A stretch of DNA of 64,000 nucleotides from Vibrio porteresiae DSM 19223 (GCF_024347055.1 NZ_AP024896.1:1-64000), one strand, 5' to 3'. Positions 52,362 through 61,556 are shown, counted from the stretch's first letter. Notes: generated by a model from the sequence alone, not told the origin. A program made the numbers and translations.

Positions 52362-53324
52362 TTATTGGGCTTGAATATCATCAAGCATACCGACGAGATC
52401 AGGGTTTTCTTGGCGGAACTTGTCGTAGACCGGTTTCACTGCTGCTTGAAATTTACTGATATCGCTTTGCACAAAGGTAATGTGGTTTTCTGTCAGCGCT
52501 TTTTTGGATTTTTCAACGTAGTTGTTCCAGTTGGTTTCCTGCTGTTTCACGGTTTCTTTGGCCACTTCACGAATGATTTTACGTTGTTCATCGGTCAAGG
52601 AATCCCACACGCTGGTGGATACAACAAGTACGTCTGGCACCATAGTGTGTTTATCGTAGGAGTACACTTTCTCTACTTCGTAGTGGCGAGAAGAGTAATA
52701 AGAAGGGATGTTATTTTCTGCGCCATCAACCACACCTTGTTGCATTGCTGAGTAGAGTTCACCATAAGGTAGCGGCACGGGGGTTCCACCGAGCGCTTTG
52801 ATGGTATCGATAGAGACGGAAGAGTTTTGTACGCGAATTTTTAGACCTTTTAGATCATCCGGAGTACGAATCGGTTTTGAGGTGTAAAAGCTACGCGAAC
52901 CGGCATCCAAAAATGCGAGACCAATAAAGCCCGAATCTTTTGATGATGCGAGAATTTTTTCACCAATTGGACCGTCAAGTACTTGATGGTATTGGGTATC
53001 ACTTTTGTACAGATAAGGTAGCGAAAGCAGTTTGTAGTCTGGTGCAAATGAGGTCAGCGGAGCGGCACTGACTTTAGTAAAGGCGATAGTGCCGTTTTGT
53101 ACCATTTGCAGAAGGCCGGTTTCGTTACCCAATGTGCCGTTCGGATAGACTTTGACTCGCACATGTGCACGTTGTGACACTTGCTCAGCAAACCAAGTCA
53201 GAGAGGCATGCACAGGGTGTTCTGTAGGCAGCTCATGAGCGAGTTTCAATGTCGCGGCTTGGACATTCATGGTCATGACCGCAGAGGCTGCACAGGTAAG
53301 AAGGAATTGATTCAGTCGTTTCAT
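52362..53324 (-). CDS. TRAP transporter substrate-binding protein (DctP family), hexuronate-type
   Basis: The protein is 320 aa. The signal peptide is RLNQFLLTCAASAVMTMNVQAA. The mature protein fits the DctP fold: LKLAHELPTEHPVHASLTWFAEQV, GLLQMVQNGTIAFTKVSAAP, LKGLKIRVQNSSVSIDTIKALGGTPVPLPYGELYSAMQQGVVDGAENN (with the carboxylate-binding Arg) and WDSLTDEQRKIIREVAKE. It binds an organic acid in the periplasm. Its position between uxuB and the TRAP membrane genes makes a hexuronate such as galacturonate or glucuronate the likely ligand. The ATG is preceded by AGGACCC. Confidence 0.92.
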   Translation of the reverse strand: MKRLNQFLLTCAASAVMTMNVQAATLKLAHELPTEHPVHASLTWFAEQVSQRAHVRVKVYPNGTLGNETGLLQMVQNGTIAFTKVSAAPLTSFAPDYKLLSLPYLYKSDTQYHQVLDGPIGEKILASSKDSGFIGLAFLDAGSRSFYTSKPIRTPDDLKGLKIRVQNSSVSIDTIKALGGTPVPLPYGELYSAMQQGVVDGAENNIPSYYSSRHYEVEKVYSYDKHTMVPDVLVVSTSVWDSLTDEQRKIIREVAKETVKQQETNWNNYVEKSKKALTENHITFVQSDISKFQAAVKPVYDKFRQENPDLVGMLDDIQAQ

Positions 53325-53345
53325 AGTAGGGTCCTGTTATCGTTG

Positions 53346-54704
53346 TTAGTGTTGGTATCCGGCTAGGGTTGGTAGCCATAGAGATAGTGATGGGAATAGG
53401 GTAATAATCCCGAGGGTGACGATCATGATGGCAAACAGAGGGACCAATTTAGGGACAACTTGGCCCAGTTTGGAGTCAGACACGCTACAGCCAACAAACA
53501 GCGCTGTACCAACGGGTGGCGTGCAGATACCAATACACAGGTTGAATACGAGAATAATGCCAAAGTGAATCGGGTCGATGCCGAGTTGGGTGGCAATAGG
53601 TAAAAAGATCGGGGTAAAAATCAGTACTGCTGGGGTCATGTCCATAAAGGTGCCGACCACGAGCAGAATGACGTTCATGAGCAGAATGACCACAATTGGG
53701 TTAGTCGAAGTTTGCAATACGAAATCAGCAATGAAGGTAGGAATATCCGCATTGGCCATCGCCCAAGACATAGCAGAGGAGGTGGCAACCATCAGCAGTA
53801 CAATGGAGGTGGTGACCACACTTTCGACTAACACTGGGAACATATCTTTGAGTTTTAGTTCGCGGTAGAACACACCCAAGATTAAGGCGTACACAACGGC
53901 GATTGCAGAGGCTTCGGTCGCAGTAAAGATCCCAGCTAAAATACCGCCCATAATGATGATCACTAGGGTAAGACTTGGAATTGCATCCCAAACCACTTTG
54001 CCGGTTCTTTCGGTCACAACGATTTTTTCTTGCGGAATGTGATAACGCTTGCCCAGTAAAAAGATCCCAAGCATCACACCAAGACCCATTAAGATCCCTG
54101 GGATATAACCAGCAATAAACAGATACTGCACTGATGTACTACTGACTAACGCAAATAAGATCAGAATGTTAGAAGGTGGAATGAGTAGGCCTGATGGGCA
54201 AGAGGCAATGTTGACCGCGGTTGAAAAATCAATCGGGTATTTTTGTTTCTCTTGCAGTGGTTTCATTATTCCACCTACCGCAGCAGCAGATGCGGTTGCT
54301 GAACCCGATAGGGAGCCAAATAGCATGTTCGCTATTACGTTGACATGGGCAAGAGAGCCAGGAAGACGACCACCAAACAGCATAGCGAAGTTGATTAGAC
54401 GCGTTGCAAGACCACCACGGTTCATCAAGTTACCCGCTACGATAAAAAATGGCAGTGCGAGTAGGCCAAAGTTATCTAAGCCGTTGGCTAACTTTTGTGA
54501 GACCAATAAGGTCGCTTTATCGATAGGGAAATCGATGAATACGGTTAAGAGCGCAGCAATACCAATTGAAAAGGCAATTGGCACACCGACAAGTAGCAAG
54601 ACGGCTAAGGTACAAAACAACACTACGACAGGCATCAAGTCAAAAAATGCGTCGGGCATATTGAGCAGAAAGTGCTGAGAAAACAGCAAATCAAGAAGCG
54701 TCAT
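53346..54704 (-). CDS. TRAP transporter large permease (DctM family)
   Basis: The protein is 452 aa with about 12 transmembrane helices. DctM landmarks: VGVPIAFSIGIAAL, FFIVAGNLMNRGGLATRLINFA, GSLSGSATASAAAVGGIMKPLQE, IPPSNILILFALVSS and GICTPPVGTALFVGC. With DctQ it forms the Na+-driven membrane unit. Its ATG overlaps the DctQ stop (TAATG), showing coupling. Confidence 0.94.
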   Translation of the reverse strand: MTLLDLLFSQHFLLNMPDAFFDLMPVVVLFCTLAVLLLVGVPIAFSIGIAALLTVFIDFPIDKATLLVSQKLANGLDNFGLLALPFFIVAGNLMNRGGLATRLINFAMLFGGRLPGSLAHVNVIANMLFGSLSGSATASAAAVGGIMKPLQEKQKYPIDFSTAVNIASCPSGLLIPPSNILILFALVSSTSVQYLFIAGYIPGILMGLGVMLGIFLLGKRYHIPQEKIVVTERTGKVVWDAIPSLTLVIIIMGGILAGIFTATEASAIAVVYALILGVFYRELKLKDMFPVLVESVVTTSIVLLMVATSSAMSWAMANADIPTFIADFVLQTSTNPIVVILLMNVILLVVGTFMDMTPAVLIFTPIFLPIATQLGIDPIHFGIILVFNLCIGICTPPVGTALFVGCSVSDSKLGQVVPKLVPLFAIMIVTLGIITLFPSLSLWLPTLAGYQH

Positions 54705-55246
54705 TATAGTTGCCCCTCTAATGAAATTGGATGAGATTTTTGAGTCAGTTCATGCACGGCTTGGACGATATCAACCACTCCAAAATAGTCGATAAGACAT
54801 CCAGCAATCGGCACGACTAGGTACACATAGCCGATCAATAGATGATGACCACCGAGTACGATCCCGGGAGAAATCTGTCCATGTTCGAGAGTGCTAGAGA
54901 CCAAATCAGAGCCGCCGTAAATAAAGGCGATGGATGAAAAAGCAATGATGATCAGGTTGATCACTATGCTTAATGTCAGTTTTCCGCGAGATGCCAATTT
55001 GGCGGAAAGAAGTTCCAGTGCTAAGTGGCGTTTGATAACGAAGGTGTATGCGCCGCCTAAAATCCCGATCCAGATCAGGAGATAACGCGACAACTCATCA
55101 GTAAAGCCGGAAGGATCTTGCATTACATAACGAGTAAACACCTGCCAAACAACCGCCACGATCATTACGATCATAAAGAGGGTTAACACCAGTTGTAACA
55201 CGCGACTTATTAAATCGTTCATTGTTCGGATAAACATTTCTTTCAT
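54704..55246 (-). CDS. TRAP transporter small permease (DctQ family)
   Basis: The protein is 180 aa with four transmembrane helices; VVWQVFTRYVMQDPSGFTDELSRYLLIWIGILGGAY is the DctQ signature. It is the first gene of the operon dctQ-dctM-dctP-uxuB-uxuA. The start could also be the ATG three codons later (55237). The promoter lies in the divergent region with two ExuR-like operators. Confidence 0.9.
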   Translation of the reverse strand: MKEMFIRTMNDLISRVLQLVLTLFMIVMIVAVVWQVFTRYVMQDPSGFTDELSRYLLIWIGILGGAYTFVIKRHLALELLSAKLASRGKLTLSIVINLIIIAFSSIAFIYGGSDLVSSTLEHGQISPGIVLGGHHLLIGYVYLVVPIAGCLIDYFGVVDIVQAVHELTQKSHPISLEGQL

Positions 55247-55354
55247 CTCTTCGTGTAATCAAATTCAGTGGTTATCCTTTGACGTCGCTCAGTGAATCTA
55301 TCAAGCGCAAGTGTTTCTCTGCTGTCAAAGGTACGGAATTAGGTAGGTTGTTAT

Positions 55355-55370
55355 AATTGGTATACCTTTT
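55355..55370. promoter_or_regulatory. ExuR/UxuR-type operator 1
   Basis: AATTGGTATACCTTTT agrees with the enterobacterial ExuR/UxuR consensus AAATTGGTATACCAATTT over its left half and centre. Likely site for the ExuR-type repressor encoded at 58812-59561. Confidence 0.7.
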
Positions 55371-55386
55371 GGTGTGTTAGATTATA

Positions 55387-55400
55387 TTTGGTATAACATT
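55387..55400. promoter_or_regulatory. ExuR/UxuR-type operator 2
   Basis: TTTGGTATAACATT is 32 bases (about three helical turns) from operator 1, in the same orientation. Confidence 0.6.
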
Positions 55401-55589
55401 AGAAATGCGTTGATGATCAAAAAATGAACCATTAAATGAAAAGGTGTTTTAAAATTTGACACATATAACAACTTAACAAATATAACCGGCTACAAACGGG
55501 CAAAATTAGTGCAATTTCGCAAATTGTAATGGTGATCTCAGAAATAAACCGTGGTGGATTTACTGTACCAATATGACATTTACACCATT

Positions 55590-55600
55590 ATTGGTATAAC
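55590..55600. promoter_or_regulatory. ExuR/UxuR-type operator 3, close to the uxaC start
   Basis: ATTGGTATAAC lies 17 bases before the uxaC ATG. An inverse half, TGTACCAATA, lies at 55564-55573. Confidence 0.6.
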
Positions 55601-55616
55601 AGGTTGGATTTTAACT

Positions 55617-57020
55617 ATGGCCACTTTTCTTTCTGAAGATTTCTTATTGCACTCTGAGCTGGCTCGTCGTCTCTATCATGATGTGGCAGCTGATTTACCT
55701 ATCATCGATTTTCACTGTCACTTGCCTCCACAACAGGTTGCCGATAACTACCAGTTCACTAACTTGACTGACATCTGGTTACGAGGCGATCACTACAAAT
55801 GGCGTGCGATGCGCAGTAACGGGGTGGATGAACGTTTTTGTACTGGTGATGCAACCGACAAAGAAAAATTTATGGCGTTTGCCGCAACGGTTCCTCATAC
55901 CATTGGTAATCCTATTTACCATTGGAGCCATCTAGAATTGCGTCGTCCCTTTGGCTTGAGCAACATCATTGTGAATGAATCCAGTGCAGAGCAGATTTGG
56001 AATCAGTGTAATGAGATGTTGGCAACTGATGACTTTAGAGCTCGCCGGATCATGGAAAAAATGAATGTTGAAATGGTGGGAACGACCGATGATCCGATCG
56101 ATGACTTGGCAGCACATAAGCGTGTTGCTGATGATCCTTCTTTTACGATCCAGATGCTACCAAGCTGGCGTCCAGATAAAGCGTTCAATATTCATCTTGC
56201 GGGATTTGTTGAGTATGTGCATCGTTTAGAAGCGGCTGCGGATGTCTCCATTAGCCGTTTTGCGGATTTGTGCCAAGCGCTGAAAAATCGACTCGACCAT
56301 TTCCAAGCTCACGGTTGCTGCGTTTCTGACCATGCGTTGGATACGGTGGTTTACGCTGAGGCGACTGACCAAGAGCTTGATGCCATTTTGCAGCAGCGCT
56401 TAGCTGGTGGTGACGTTAGTTCACATCAAGCAGCCCAATTTAAAACCGCAGTGCTGGTTTATCTGGGCCGTGAATACGCTAAACGCGAATGGGTACAGCA
56501 ATACCATATCGGGGCACTGCGTAATAACAATTCTCGTATGTTTAAGATCCTTGGTCCTGATACTGGGTTTGATTCCATTAATGACGATTTGGTCGCTGCA
56601 CCATTAGCTAAGTTGTTGGATGCGTTAGATAAAGATAACGCCTTGCCTAAAACTATTCTGTACTGCTTGAACCCAAGAGATAACGAAGTGATCGGTACTA
56701 TGTGTGGTAACTTCCAAGGTGGTGGTGTACCTGGGAAAATCCAGTTTGGTTCTGGCTGGTGGTTCAATGACCAGAAAGATGGCATGGTTCGCCAAATGAC
56801 TCAACTCGCTCAATTGGGCTTACTCAGTCGCTTTGTTGGTATGTTGACGGACAGCCGCAGCTTTATGTCTTATACCCGCCACGAATACTTCCGCCGCATT
56901 TTGTGTCAGATGATTGCCACCTGGGTTGAACAAGGTGAAGCACCTAACGACTTTGCGTTACTCAGCCAGATGGTGCGCGGCATTTGTTATCAAAACGCCA
57001 AACATTATTTTGGCGTATAG
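55617..57020 (+). CDS. uxaC: Glucuronate/galacturonate isomerase
   Basis: The protein is 467 aa from the ATG at 55617 (MATFLSEDFLLHSELARRLY aligns with the start of E. coli UxaC, 470 aa); an upstream in-frame start at 55551 runs through the operator region and is unlikely. It converts glucuronate to fructuronate and galacturonate to tagaturonate. Landmarks: LPIIDFHCHLPPQQVADNY (metal HxH), GTTDDPIDDLAAHK, SDHALDTVVY, QYHIGALRNNNSRMFKILGPDTGFDSI, FGSGWWFNDQKDGM and MLTDSRSFMSYTRHEYFRR. Confidence 0.96.
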   Translation: MATFLSEDFLLHSELARRLYHDVAADLPIIDFHCHLPPQQVADNYQFTNLTDIWLRGDHYKWRAMRSNGVDERFCTGDATDKEKFMAFAATVPHTIGNPIYHWSHLELRRPFGLSNIIVNESSAEQIWNQCNEMLATDDFRARRIMEKMNVEMVGTTDDPIDDLAAHKRVADDPSFTIQMLPSWRPDKAFNIHLAGFVEYVHRLEAAADVSISRFADLCQALKNRLDHFQAHGCCVSDHALDTVVYAEATDQELDAILQQRLAGGDVSSHQAAQFKTAVLVYLGREYAKREWVQQYHIGALRNNNSRMFKILGPDTGFDSINDDLVAAPLAKLLDALDKDNALPKTILYCLNPRDNEVIGTMCGNFQGGGVPGKIQFGSGWWFNDQKDGMVRQMTQLAQLGLLSRFVGMLTDSRSFMSYTRHEYFRRILCQMIATWVEQGEAPNDFALLSQMVRGICYQNAKHYFGV

Positions 57021-57103
57021 CACGCTTTGTTAACCATTGCCCAAAGCGAGCATAGGCGTTTTGGGCAAGGCTCTCTTCTATCCTTTAATCTAAGGAGACG
57101 GCG

Positions 57104-58591
57104 GTGAATCGCTTGATGCAAATCCATCCTGAAGACAATGTCTTGGTCACTCTCAGTCCGCTTCAGGCCGGAGAAGTAGTGACTTTTTCACAACACTCTT
57201 TTCACATCACTGAGGATATTCCTCAAGCACATAAAGTGGCGCTATATCCGCTGAATGTCGGCGATATCGTCCGTAAGTATGGTGCACCTATTGGTCATGT
57301 TATTGAACCGATTGCAGCTGGTGGACATGTTGATCATCACAACATTAAAACCAATCTCAGCAGTACCAGCGACTATGAATACCAGCCCGAGTTTGCGTCA
57401 CTTGGCGCTGCGATGGAAAACCGAGCTGTACAACTCTATCGCCGCCACAATGGTGATGTAGGGATTCGTAATGAGCTGTGGATCATTCCCACCGTTGGGT
57501 GTGTTAATGCTATGGCAAACAAGATGAAACGGGATATAGAGCGAGAGCTTCCTGAGGGTGCGATTGATGGCGTACACGTCTTTACTCATCAATTTGGTTG
57601 TTCGCAATTGGGGGAAGACCACATCAATACGCGTACCTTGTTGCAGAACTTGGTCAGACACCCTAACGCAGGTGGGGTTTTGGTGGTCGGACTCGGCTGT
57701 GAAAATAACCAAATCTCAGTGTTTAAAGAGACTCTCGGTGATATCGATGAAAGCCGAGTCAAGTTCATGGTGTGTCAGCATCACGACGATGAAGTGGAAT
57801 ATGGCGTGCAATTGCTGCGTGCTATTGCCACTGAGATGCAGAAAGATAAGCGCCAACCCGGTTGGCTAAGTGAGGTTCGGTTTGGCCTCGAATGCGGCGG
57901 TTCCGATGGTTTTTCTGGCATTACTGCCAATCCATTGTTGGGTCGGTTTTCTGATTATGTGATCGCCCATGACGGCACGTCGGTTCTTACTGAAGTGCCG
58001 GAAATGTTCGGCGCCGAGCATCTTTTGATGCAACGTTGTCAAGATGAGGCGACCTTTGATAAAACCGTCATCATGATCAACGACTTCAAGCGCTACTTTA
58101 TCGATCACAATCAACCTATTTACGAGAATCCGTCACCAGGAAATAAAGCGGGTGGGATTTCTACTTTAGAAGAAAAATCGCTAGGTTGTACGCAAAAAGC
58201 AGGACGTAGCCCGGTCATGAATGTATTGACCTACGGTGAGCGGTTAATCAGGCCAGGACTGAGTTTACTCAGCGCGCCAGGCAACGATGCGGTCGCTACA
58301 TCGGCACTTGCCAGTGCAGGATGCCATATCGTGCTGTTTTCTACAGGTCGTGGCACACCTTACGGTGGACCTGTTCCCACCATGAAGATTGCCACTAATA
58401 GTGGGTTAGCTGAACGTAAACCGCATTGGATTGATTTTAATGCGGGTCAACTGGCCACTGGAGAGGCTATGGAGTCAGTGCTTACTGCGTTTATCGACCG
58501 TGTTGCAGCTATTGTTAATGGTGAGCAAACGTGCAATGAGCGTAATGATTTTCGTGAGATTGCCGTGTTCAAAAGTGGCGTGACTTTATAG
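57104..58591 (+). CDS. uxaA: Altronate dehydratase
   Basis: The protein is 495 aa (E. coli UxaA is 495). It starts with GTG at 57104 after TAAGGAG. It dehydrates D-altronate to 2-keto-3-deoxygluconate in galacturonate breakdown. It has an N-terminal SAF domain (about 12-85) and the UxaA core: VGIRNELWIIPTVGCVNAMA, HQFGCSQLGEDH, LVVGLGCENNQI, GLECGGSDGFSGITANPLLG, EEKSLGCTQKAGRSP and TGRGTPYGGPVPTMKIATNS. Several conserved Cys bind iron. No uxaB (tagaturonate reductase) is present here, so that step must be encoded elsewhere or done by UxuB. Confidence 0.95.
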   Translation: MNRLMQIHPEDNVLVTLSPLQAGEVVTFSQHSFHITEDIPQAHKVALYPLNVGDIVRKYGAPIGHVIEPIAAGGHVDHHNIKTNLSSTSDYEYQPEFASLGAAMENRAVQLYRRHNGDVGIRNELWIIPTVGCVNAMANKMKRDIERELPEGAIDGVHVFTHQFGCSQLGEDHINTRTLLQNLVRHPNAGGVLVVGLGCENNQISVFKETLGDIDESRVKFMVCQHHDDEVEYGVQLLRAIATEMQKDKRQPGWLSEVRFGLECGGSDGFSGITANPLLGRFSDYVIAHDGTSVLTEVPEMFGAEHLLMQRCQDEATFDKTVIMINDFKRYFIDHNQPIYENPSPGNKAGGISTLEEKSLGCTQKAGRSPVMNVLTYGERLIRPGLSLLSAPGNDAVATSALASAGCHIVLFSTGRGTPYGGPVPTMKIATNSGLAERKPHWIDFNAGQLATGEAMESVLTAFIDRVAAIVNGEQTCNERNDFREIAVFKSGVTL

Positions 58592-58630
58592 TGCCACTGA
58601 TTGGTGACAATGAGGTTTGTATTGCAGGAG

Positions 58631-58652
58631 AGGCTCGCTTTGCGGGCCTTTC
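58631..58652. terminator. Weak terminator-like hairpin after uxaA
   Basis: AGGCTCGC-TTT-GCGGGCCT has one G-U pair, followed by TTTCCC; it lies between convergent uxaA and the regulator. Confidence 0.45.
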
Positions 58653-58811
58653 CCGTTATTGAGGTGGCAGTCGAAGTCACTGCGTTAGCCAATCTAAGCA
58701 AGCGTTACATATCTTAGGTCGTTATTGGTGGATAACTTAGGTTAGGTGGTTAAGCCTATATGGTTAAGCTAGACCACCTAAGTTGAGAAGAGATGAGTTG
58801 CAAGTTCAAGG

Positions 58812-59561
58812 TTAGGAGAATTGTACCTGAGGGCTTTCGGCAAACAGAAAACGGTCATAATCATCACTAGAAGCATCGAACAACATTTGTTTGGTGTTCT
58901 CAATATGCTGCCATACCGCTTGTTTGGCTGCTTTTGCATCGCGCTTTATCAGCGCTTCGACGATGTCTTCATGGTCTTGATACCAACTACGAATTTGATC
59001 GTCTTTGATATGCTCATGCAGTTTTTTCCAGTAAGGGTTGTCTTCACGGTGACGACAGAGCATTTCAGCCACATCCACAATCGCAGAGTTTTGGGTACAG
59101 CGAGCCAATTGAATATGAAATTCACTATCCCAGTAGGAGTCACGACTGTAGTCGTCTTGCTTGGCTTGTTCTTGAATTTTCATTAATGCCACAAGGTCTT
59201 GCTTGGAAGCTTGTAATGCGGCGAATTCAGCGATATTGCTTTCAAATAATTGCCTTGCTTGCAGCAGTTCAAAAGGCCCATAGTTGCGGATATCGATGGC
59301 GTCACTATTGTCGTTGAGTTCCACTTCAGAATGGTTGCCCTCAGTACTGATTACCCGAATGCCAGAACCTTTGCGCACTTCAATAAAACCTTCCACTTCC
59401 AGCATGATCATGGCTTCACGTACCACGGTGCGGCTGACGTCCAACTGCTCAGCCAAAATGCGTTCCGCCGGTAACATATCGTTGACCTTATAGCGTCCCG
59501 CTCGGATCTCTTGCTTAAAACGTGTTGCGATGCGTTGATAGAGTTTTACGGTCGATTCCAT
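58812..59561 (-). CDS. exuR: GntR/FadR-family hexuronate repressor (ExuR-like)
   Basis: The protein is 249 aa. The N-terminal winged helix contains LYQRIATRFKQEIRAGRYKV, LPAERILAEQLDVSRTVVREAMIMLEVEGFIEVRKGSGIRV. The FCD ligand domain contains NYGPFELLQARQLFESNIAEFAALQASKQD, EFHIQLARCTQNS, NPYWKKLHEHI, KQAVWQHIENTKQMLF and DRFLFAESP. These segments are close to E. coli ExuR and less so to UxuR (for example PYWKKLHEHI). It should release uxaC-uxaA and the TRAP-uxuBA operon when uronates are present. An operator-like site lies just before its own start, suggesting autoregulation. Confidence 0.9.
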   Translation of the reverse strand: MESTVKLYQRIATRFKQEIRAGRYKVNDMLPAERILAEQLDVSRTVVREAMIMLEVEGFIEVRKGSGIRVISTEGNHSEVELNDNSDAIDIRNYGPFELLQARQLFESNIAEFAALQASKQDLVALMKIQEQAKQDDYSRDSYWDSEFHIQLARCTQNSAIVDVAEMLCRHREDNPYWKKLHEHIKDDQIRSWYQDHEDIVEALIKRDAKAAKQAVWQHIENTKQMLFDASSDDYDRFLFAESPQVQFS

Positions 59562-59577
59562 AGGTATTGCACCAAAT

Positions 59578-59592
59578 CTGTTATACCAATGG
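59578..59592. promoter_or_regulatory. ExuR/UxuR-type operator upstream of exuR
   Basis: CTGTTATACCAATGG is the reverse complement of CCATTGGTATAACAG. It lies about 17-31 bases upstream of the exuR start, as expected for autorepression. Confidence 0.6.
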
Positions 59593-59722
59593 TTTTCATA
59601 TTAAAACGAATTGCTGCGAGGTAAAGGAGAAAATTGAGAAAATGGTGGGGTATTCGCAAAGAGATGCAAAAAACAGCAACAAACTCAATGAGTTTGGTTG
59701 CTGAAATGGAATGACATTCTGT

Positions 59723-60253
59723 TTAGAAGGGGCTATCGATGTTCAAAGCGTTGCAAATTTCAATCACGGCTAACGAAAGGCTCGATTTGATCATTTGCTG
59801 ACGACGTTGAAGTTGCAGCTGGTAAAACTCGACATCCATTTCGATATCACTTTCGATAAGTTCAAACGTAGGTAAGCCTAGTTTTTTAATCGAATGGAAT
59901 GATTGAATCGCGTTCATGACTTTGGTGTCAGTAAATTCATGTTCTGAACAATCCGCATTCAATGAGTTTTTCAGTTTTATGATTTTTTCTATATCTTGAA
60001 AGACTTTATCTGAAACAACGCCTAAGCCAAAAAGCAGTTTTAAACGTACTTGAACGTCGCCAAGAGGACCTGAGTCATGCAGTAATGGGCCAACTACCGA
60101 TTGAACGGCAAAGTTATCTTTAAGAAAAATACGCTGCATGAGCGCATCAACCGCATCAGTCAATACATCGACAGCAGTAATAAAAAAGCCCCTGACTGAC
60201 GGTGCAAGGTTAAGTTTTTCAAGAATTTCTGATTCGTTAATTTGTTCTACCAT
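59723..60253 (-). CDS. mtlR: Mannitol operon repressor MtlR
   Basis: The protein is 176 aa of the MtlR/MltR family, all-helical: NLAPSVRGFFITAVDVLTDAVDALMQRIFLKDNFAVQSVVGPLLHDSGPLGDVQVRLKLLFGLGVVSDKVFQDIEKIIKLKN. It has no obvious DNA-binding motif, as usual for the family. It lowers mtlA expression in Vibrio and enterics. It is the last gene of mtlA-mtlD-mtlR, 60 bases after mtlD with a strong hairpin in that gap. Confidence 0.93.
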   Translation of the reverse strand: MVEQINESEILEKLNLAPSVRGFFITAVDVLTDAVDALMQRIFLKDNFAVQSVVGPLLHDSGPLGDVQVRLKLLFGLGVVSDKVFQDIEKIIKLKNSLNADCSEHEFTDTKVMNAIQSFHSIKKLGLPTFELIESDIEMDVEFYQLQLQRRQQMIKSSLSLAVIEICNALNIDSPF

Positions 60254-60279
60254 TTACGGATCTAGTTATCGTTATATAG

Positions 60280-60300
60280 AGAGGGCACTTTGTGCCCTCT
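60280..60300 (-). other. Intercistronic hairpin between mtlD and mtlR
   Basis: AGAGGGCAC-TTT-GTGCCCTCT is a 9-bp perfect stem with no T-run. It may lower read-through to mtlR or protect mRNA ends. Confidence 0.65.
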
Positions 60301-60313
60301 TAAGCCAAGCAAA

Positions 60314-61459
60314 TTAAAGCTGATTGTATTTTGTTTCAATCGTTTTTACTTCAGTACTGTTGACGTCCAGTCCTGTATATTTTGCAAGTGTTTGAGCAAT
60401 ACCTACAGATTGAATAGACTCTTGCAGTTCAACTGCTTGAGGGTCACCTGCATTGGTGTATTTTAAGGCTGCTGCAACACCTGAAAGTAACGCATCGTTT
60501 TCAGTACCGTATTCAATTGTACCGAGTAATGGTTTGATGAGTCGGTCATTTGCTCCCAATTTACGTAGTGGTTGACGGCCAACGCGGTCAACTTCATCGA
60601 CTAAATATGGGTTTGCAAAACGGCCTAAGATTTTCTCGATATAGGCTGCGTGAGCGTTACGGTCAAACTGATAACGACGAATCAATACTTCGCCACTTTC
60701 TTGCATTGTACGTTTAACTTCTGCGCGAATAGTATCATTTTCAATAGCTTCACGGATAGTTTTAAATCCGTTTAAGCAGCCGAGATAAGCAGTAACACAG
60801 TGGCCTGTATTCAGAGTAAATAGTTTACGTTCTACGAACGCCATTAGATTATCGGTTTTTTCCATACCAGCAATTTCAGGGATCTCACCTTTAAATTGAG
60901 TTTGGTCGACAATCCATTCACTAAAACTTTCTACGGTCACATCAAGAATATTATTTGATGGCTCTGCTGGAGGCACAATACGGTCTACTGCTGAATCAAC
61001 AAAACCAACGAGTTCATTGGCTTTTTGTTGAGTTGCGGCATCTAAGTATTTGAATACTTCTTCTTTTAGGTGAGAAGTACCGCGCACCATATTTTCACAA
61101 GCGATGATATTTAGACATTGTGTATTTCCATTAGCAAAACGTGTTTCAAGACCTTTCGCGATGGTTTTGGCAATAATATCCAAAACGTTTGGACCAACTG
61201 CCGTTGTAATAAGATCCGTGCGGGCAATCTCAGCAATAATATCGTCGCCAATTGAGCTAATCGCAGTCACATTCGTTACGGTTTGAATATCACAGCTTTC
61301 GCCAACCACTTTCACTTGGTATTGGTTGTCTTCACGTAATTTGCTCACTACTTCTTGGTTAACATCGGCAAAAGTAACGTGAATGCCTGCGTCAGCAAGT
61401 AATTTACCAATGAAACCACGACCGATGTTACCTGCACCAAAATGAATTGCATTACTCAT
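60314..61459 (-). CDS. mtlD: Mannitol-1-phosphate 5-dehydrogenase
   Basis: The protein is 381 aa (E. coli MtlD is 382). It oxidises mannitol 1-phosphate to fructose 6-phosphate with NAD+. The N-terminal dinucleotide loop is IHFGAGNIGRGFIGKLLADA; other landmarks are CENMVRGTSHLKEEV, GFVDSAVDRIVPP, VERKLFTLNTGHCVTAYLG (catalytic Lys-xxxx-Asn-xx-His) and GRFANPYLVDEVDRVGRQPLRKLG. It is the second gene of the mannitol operon. Confidence 0.97.
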   Translation of the reverse strand: MSNAIHFGAGNIGRGFIGKLLADAGIHVTFADVNQEVVSKLREDNQYQVKVVGESCDIQTVTNVTAISSIGDDIIAEIARTDLITTAVGPNVLDIIAKTIAKGLETRFANGNTQCLNIIACENMVRGTSHLKEEVFKYLDAATQQKANELVGFVDSAVDRIVPPAEPSNNILDVTVESFSEWIVDQTQFKGEIPEIAGMEKTDNLMAFVERKLFTLNTGHCVTAYLGCLNGFKTIREAIENDTIRAEVKRTMQESGEVLIRRYQFDRNAHAAYIEKILGRFANPYLVDEVDRVGRQPLRKLGANDRLIKPLLGTIEYGTENDALLSGVAAALKYTNAGDPQAVELQESIQSVGIAQTLAKYTGLDVNSTEVKTIETKYNQL

Positions 61460-61497
61460 AGCTAATACCTACCTAAAATTTAAATAAAATCTGGGTG

Positions 61498-61524
61498 GGG
61501 TCAGTCATGGGGGAAGACTGACCC
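61498..61524 (-). other. Intercistronic hairpin between mtlA and mtlD
   Basis: GGGTCAGTC-ATGGGGGAA-GACTGACCC is a 9-bp stem with no T-run. It is a likely mRNA stabiliser or partial terminator setting the mtlA/mtlD ratio. Confidence 0.65.
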
Positions 61525-61556
61525 TAGAAATAACGACTCAGGAGCGAGTGGAGAAA

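Larger units (their letters stand above)
55247..55616. other. Divergent control region of the uronate genes
   Basis: These are 370 bases between dctQ and uxaC, AT-rich, carrying ExuR/UxuR-like half operators at 55355-55370, 55387-55400 and 55590-55600, plus an inverse half, TGTACCAATA, at 55564-55573. No RNA gene is seen. Confidence 0.7.

Noticed and set aside
52365..52751. A 128-aa plus-strand ORF opposite the TRAP binding protein
   Set aside because: Antisense shadow of a well-supported gene.
54166..54678. A 170-aa plus-strand ORF opposite the DctM gene
   Set aside because: Antisense shadow of a conserved membrane protein gene; its own translation matches no family.
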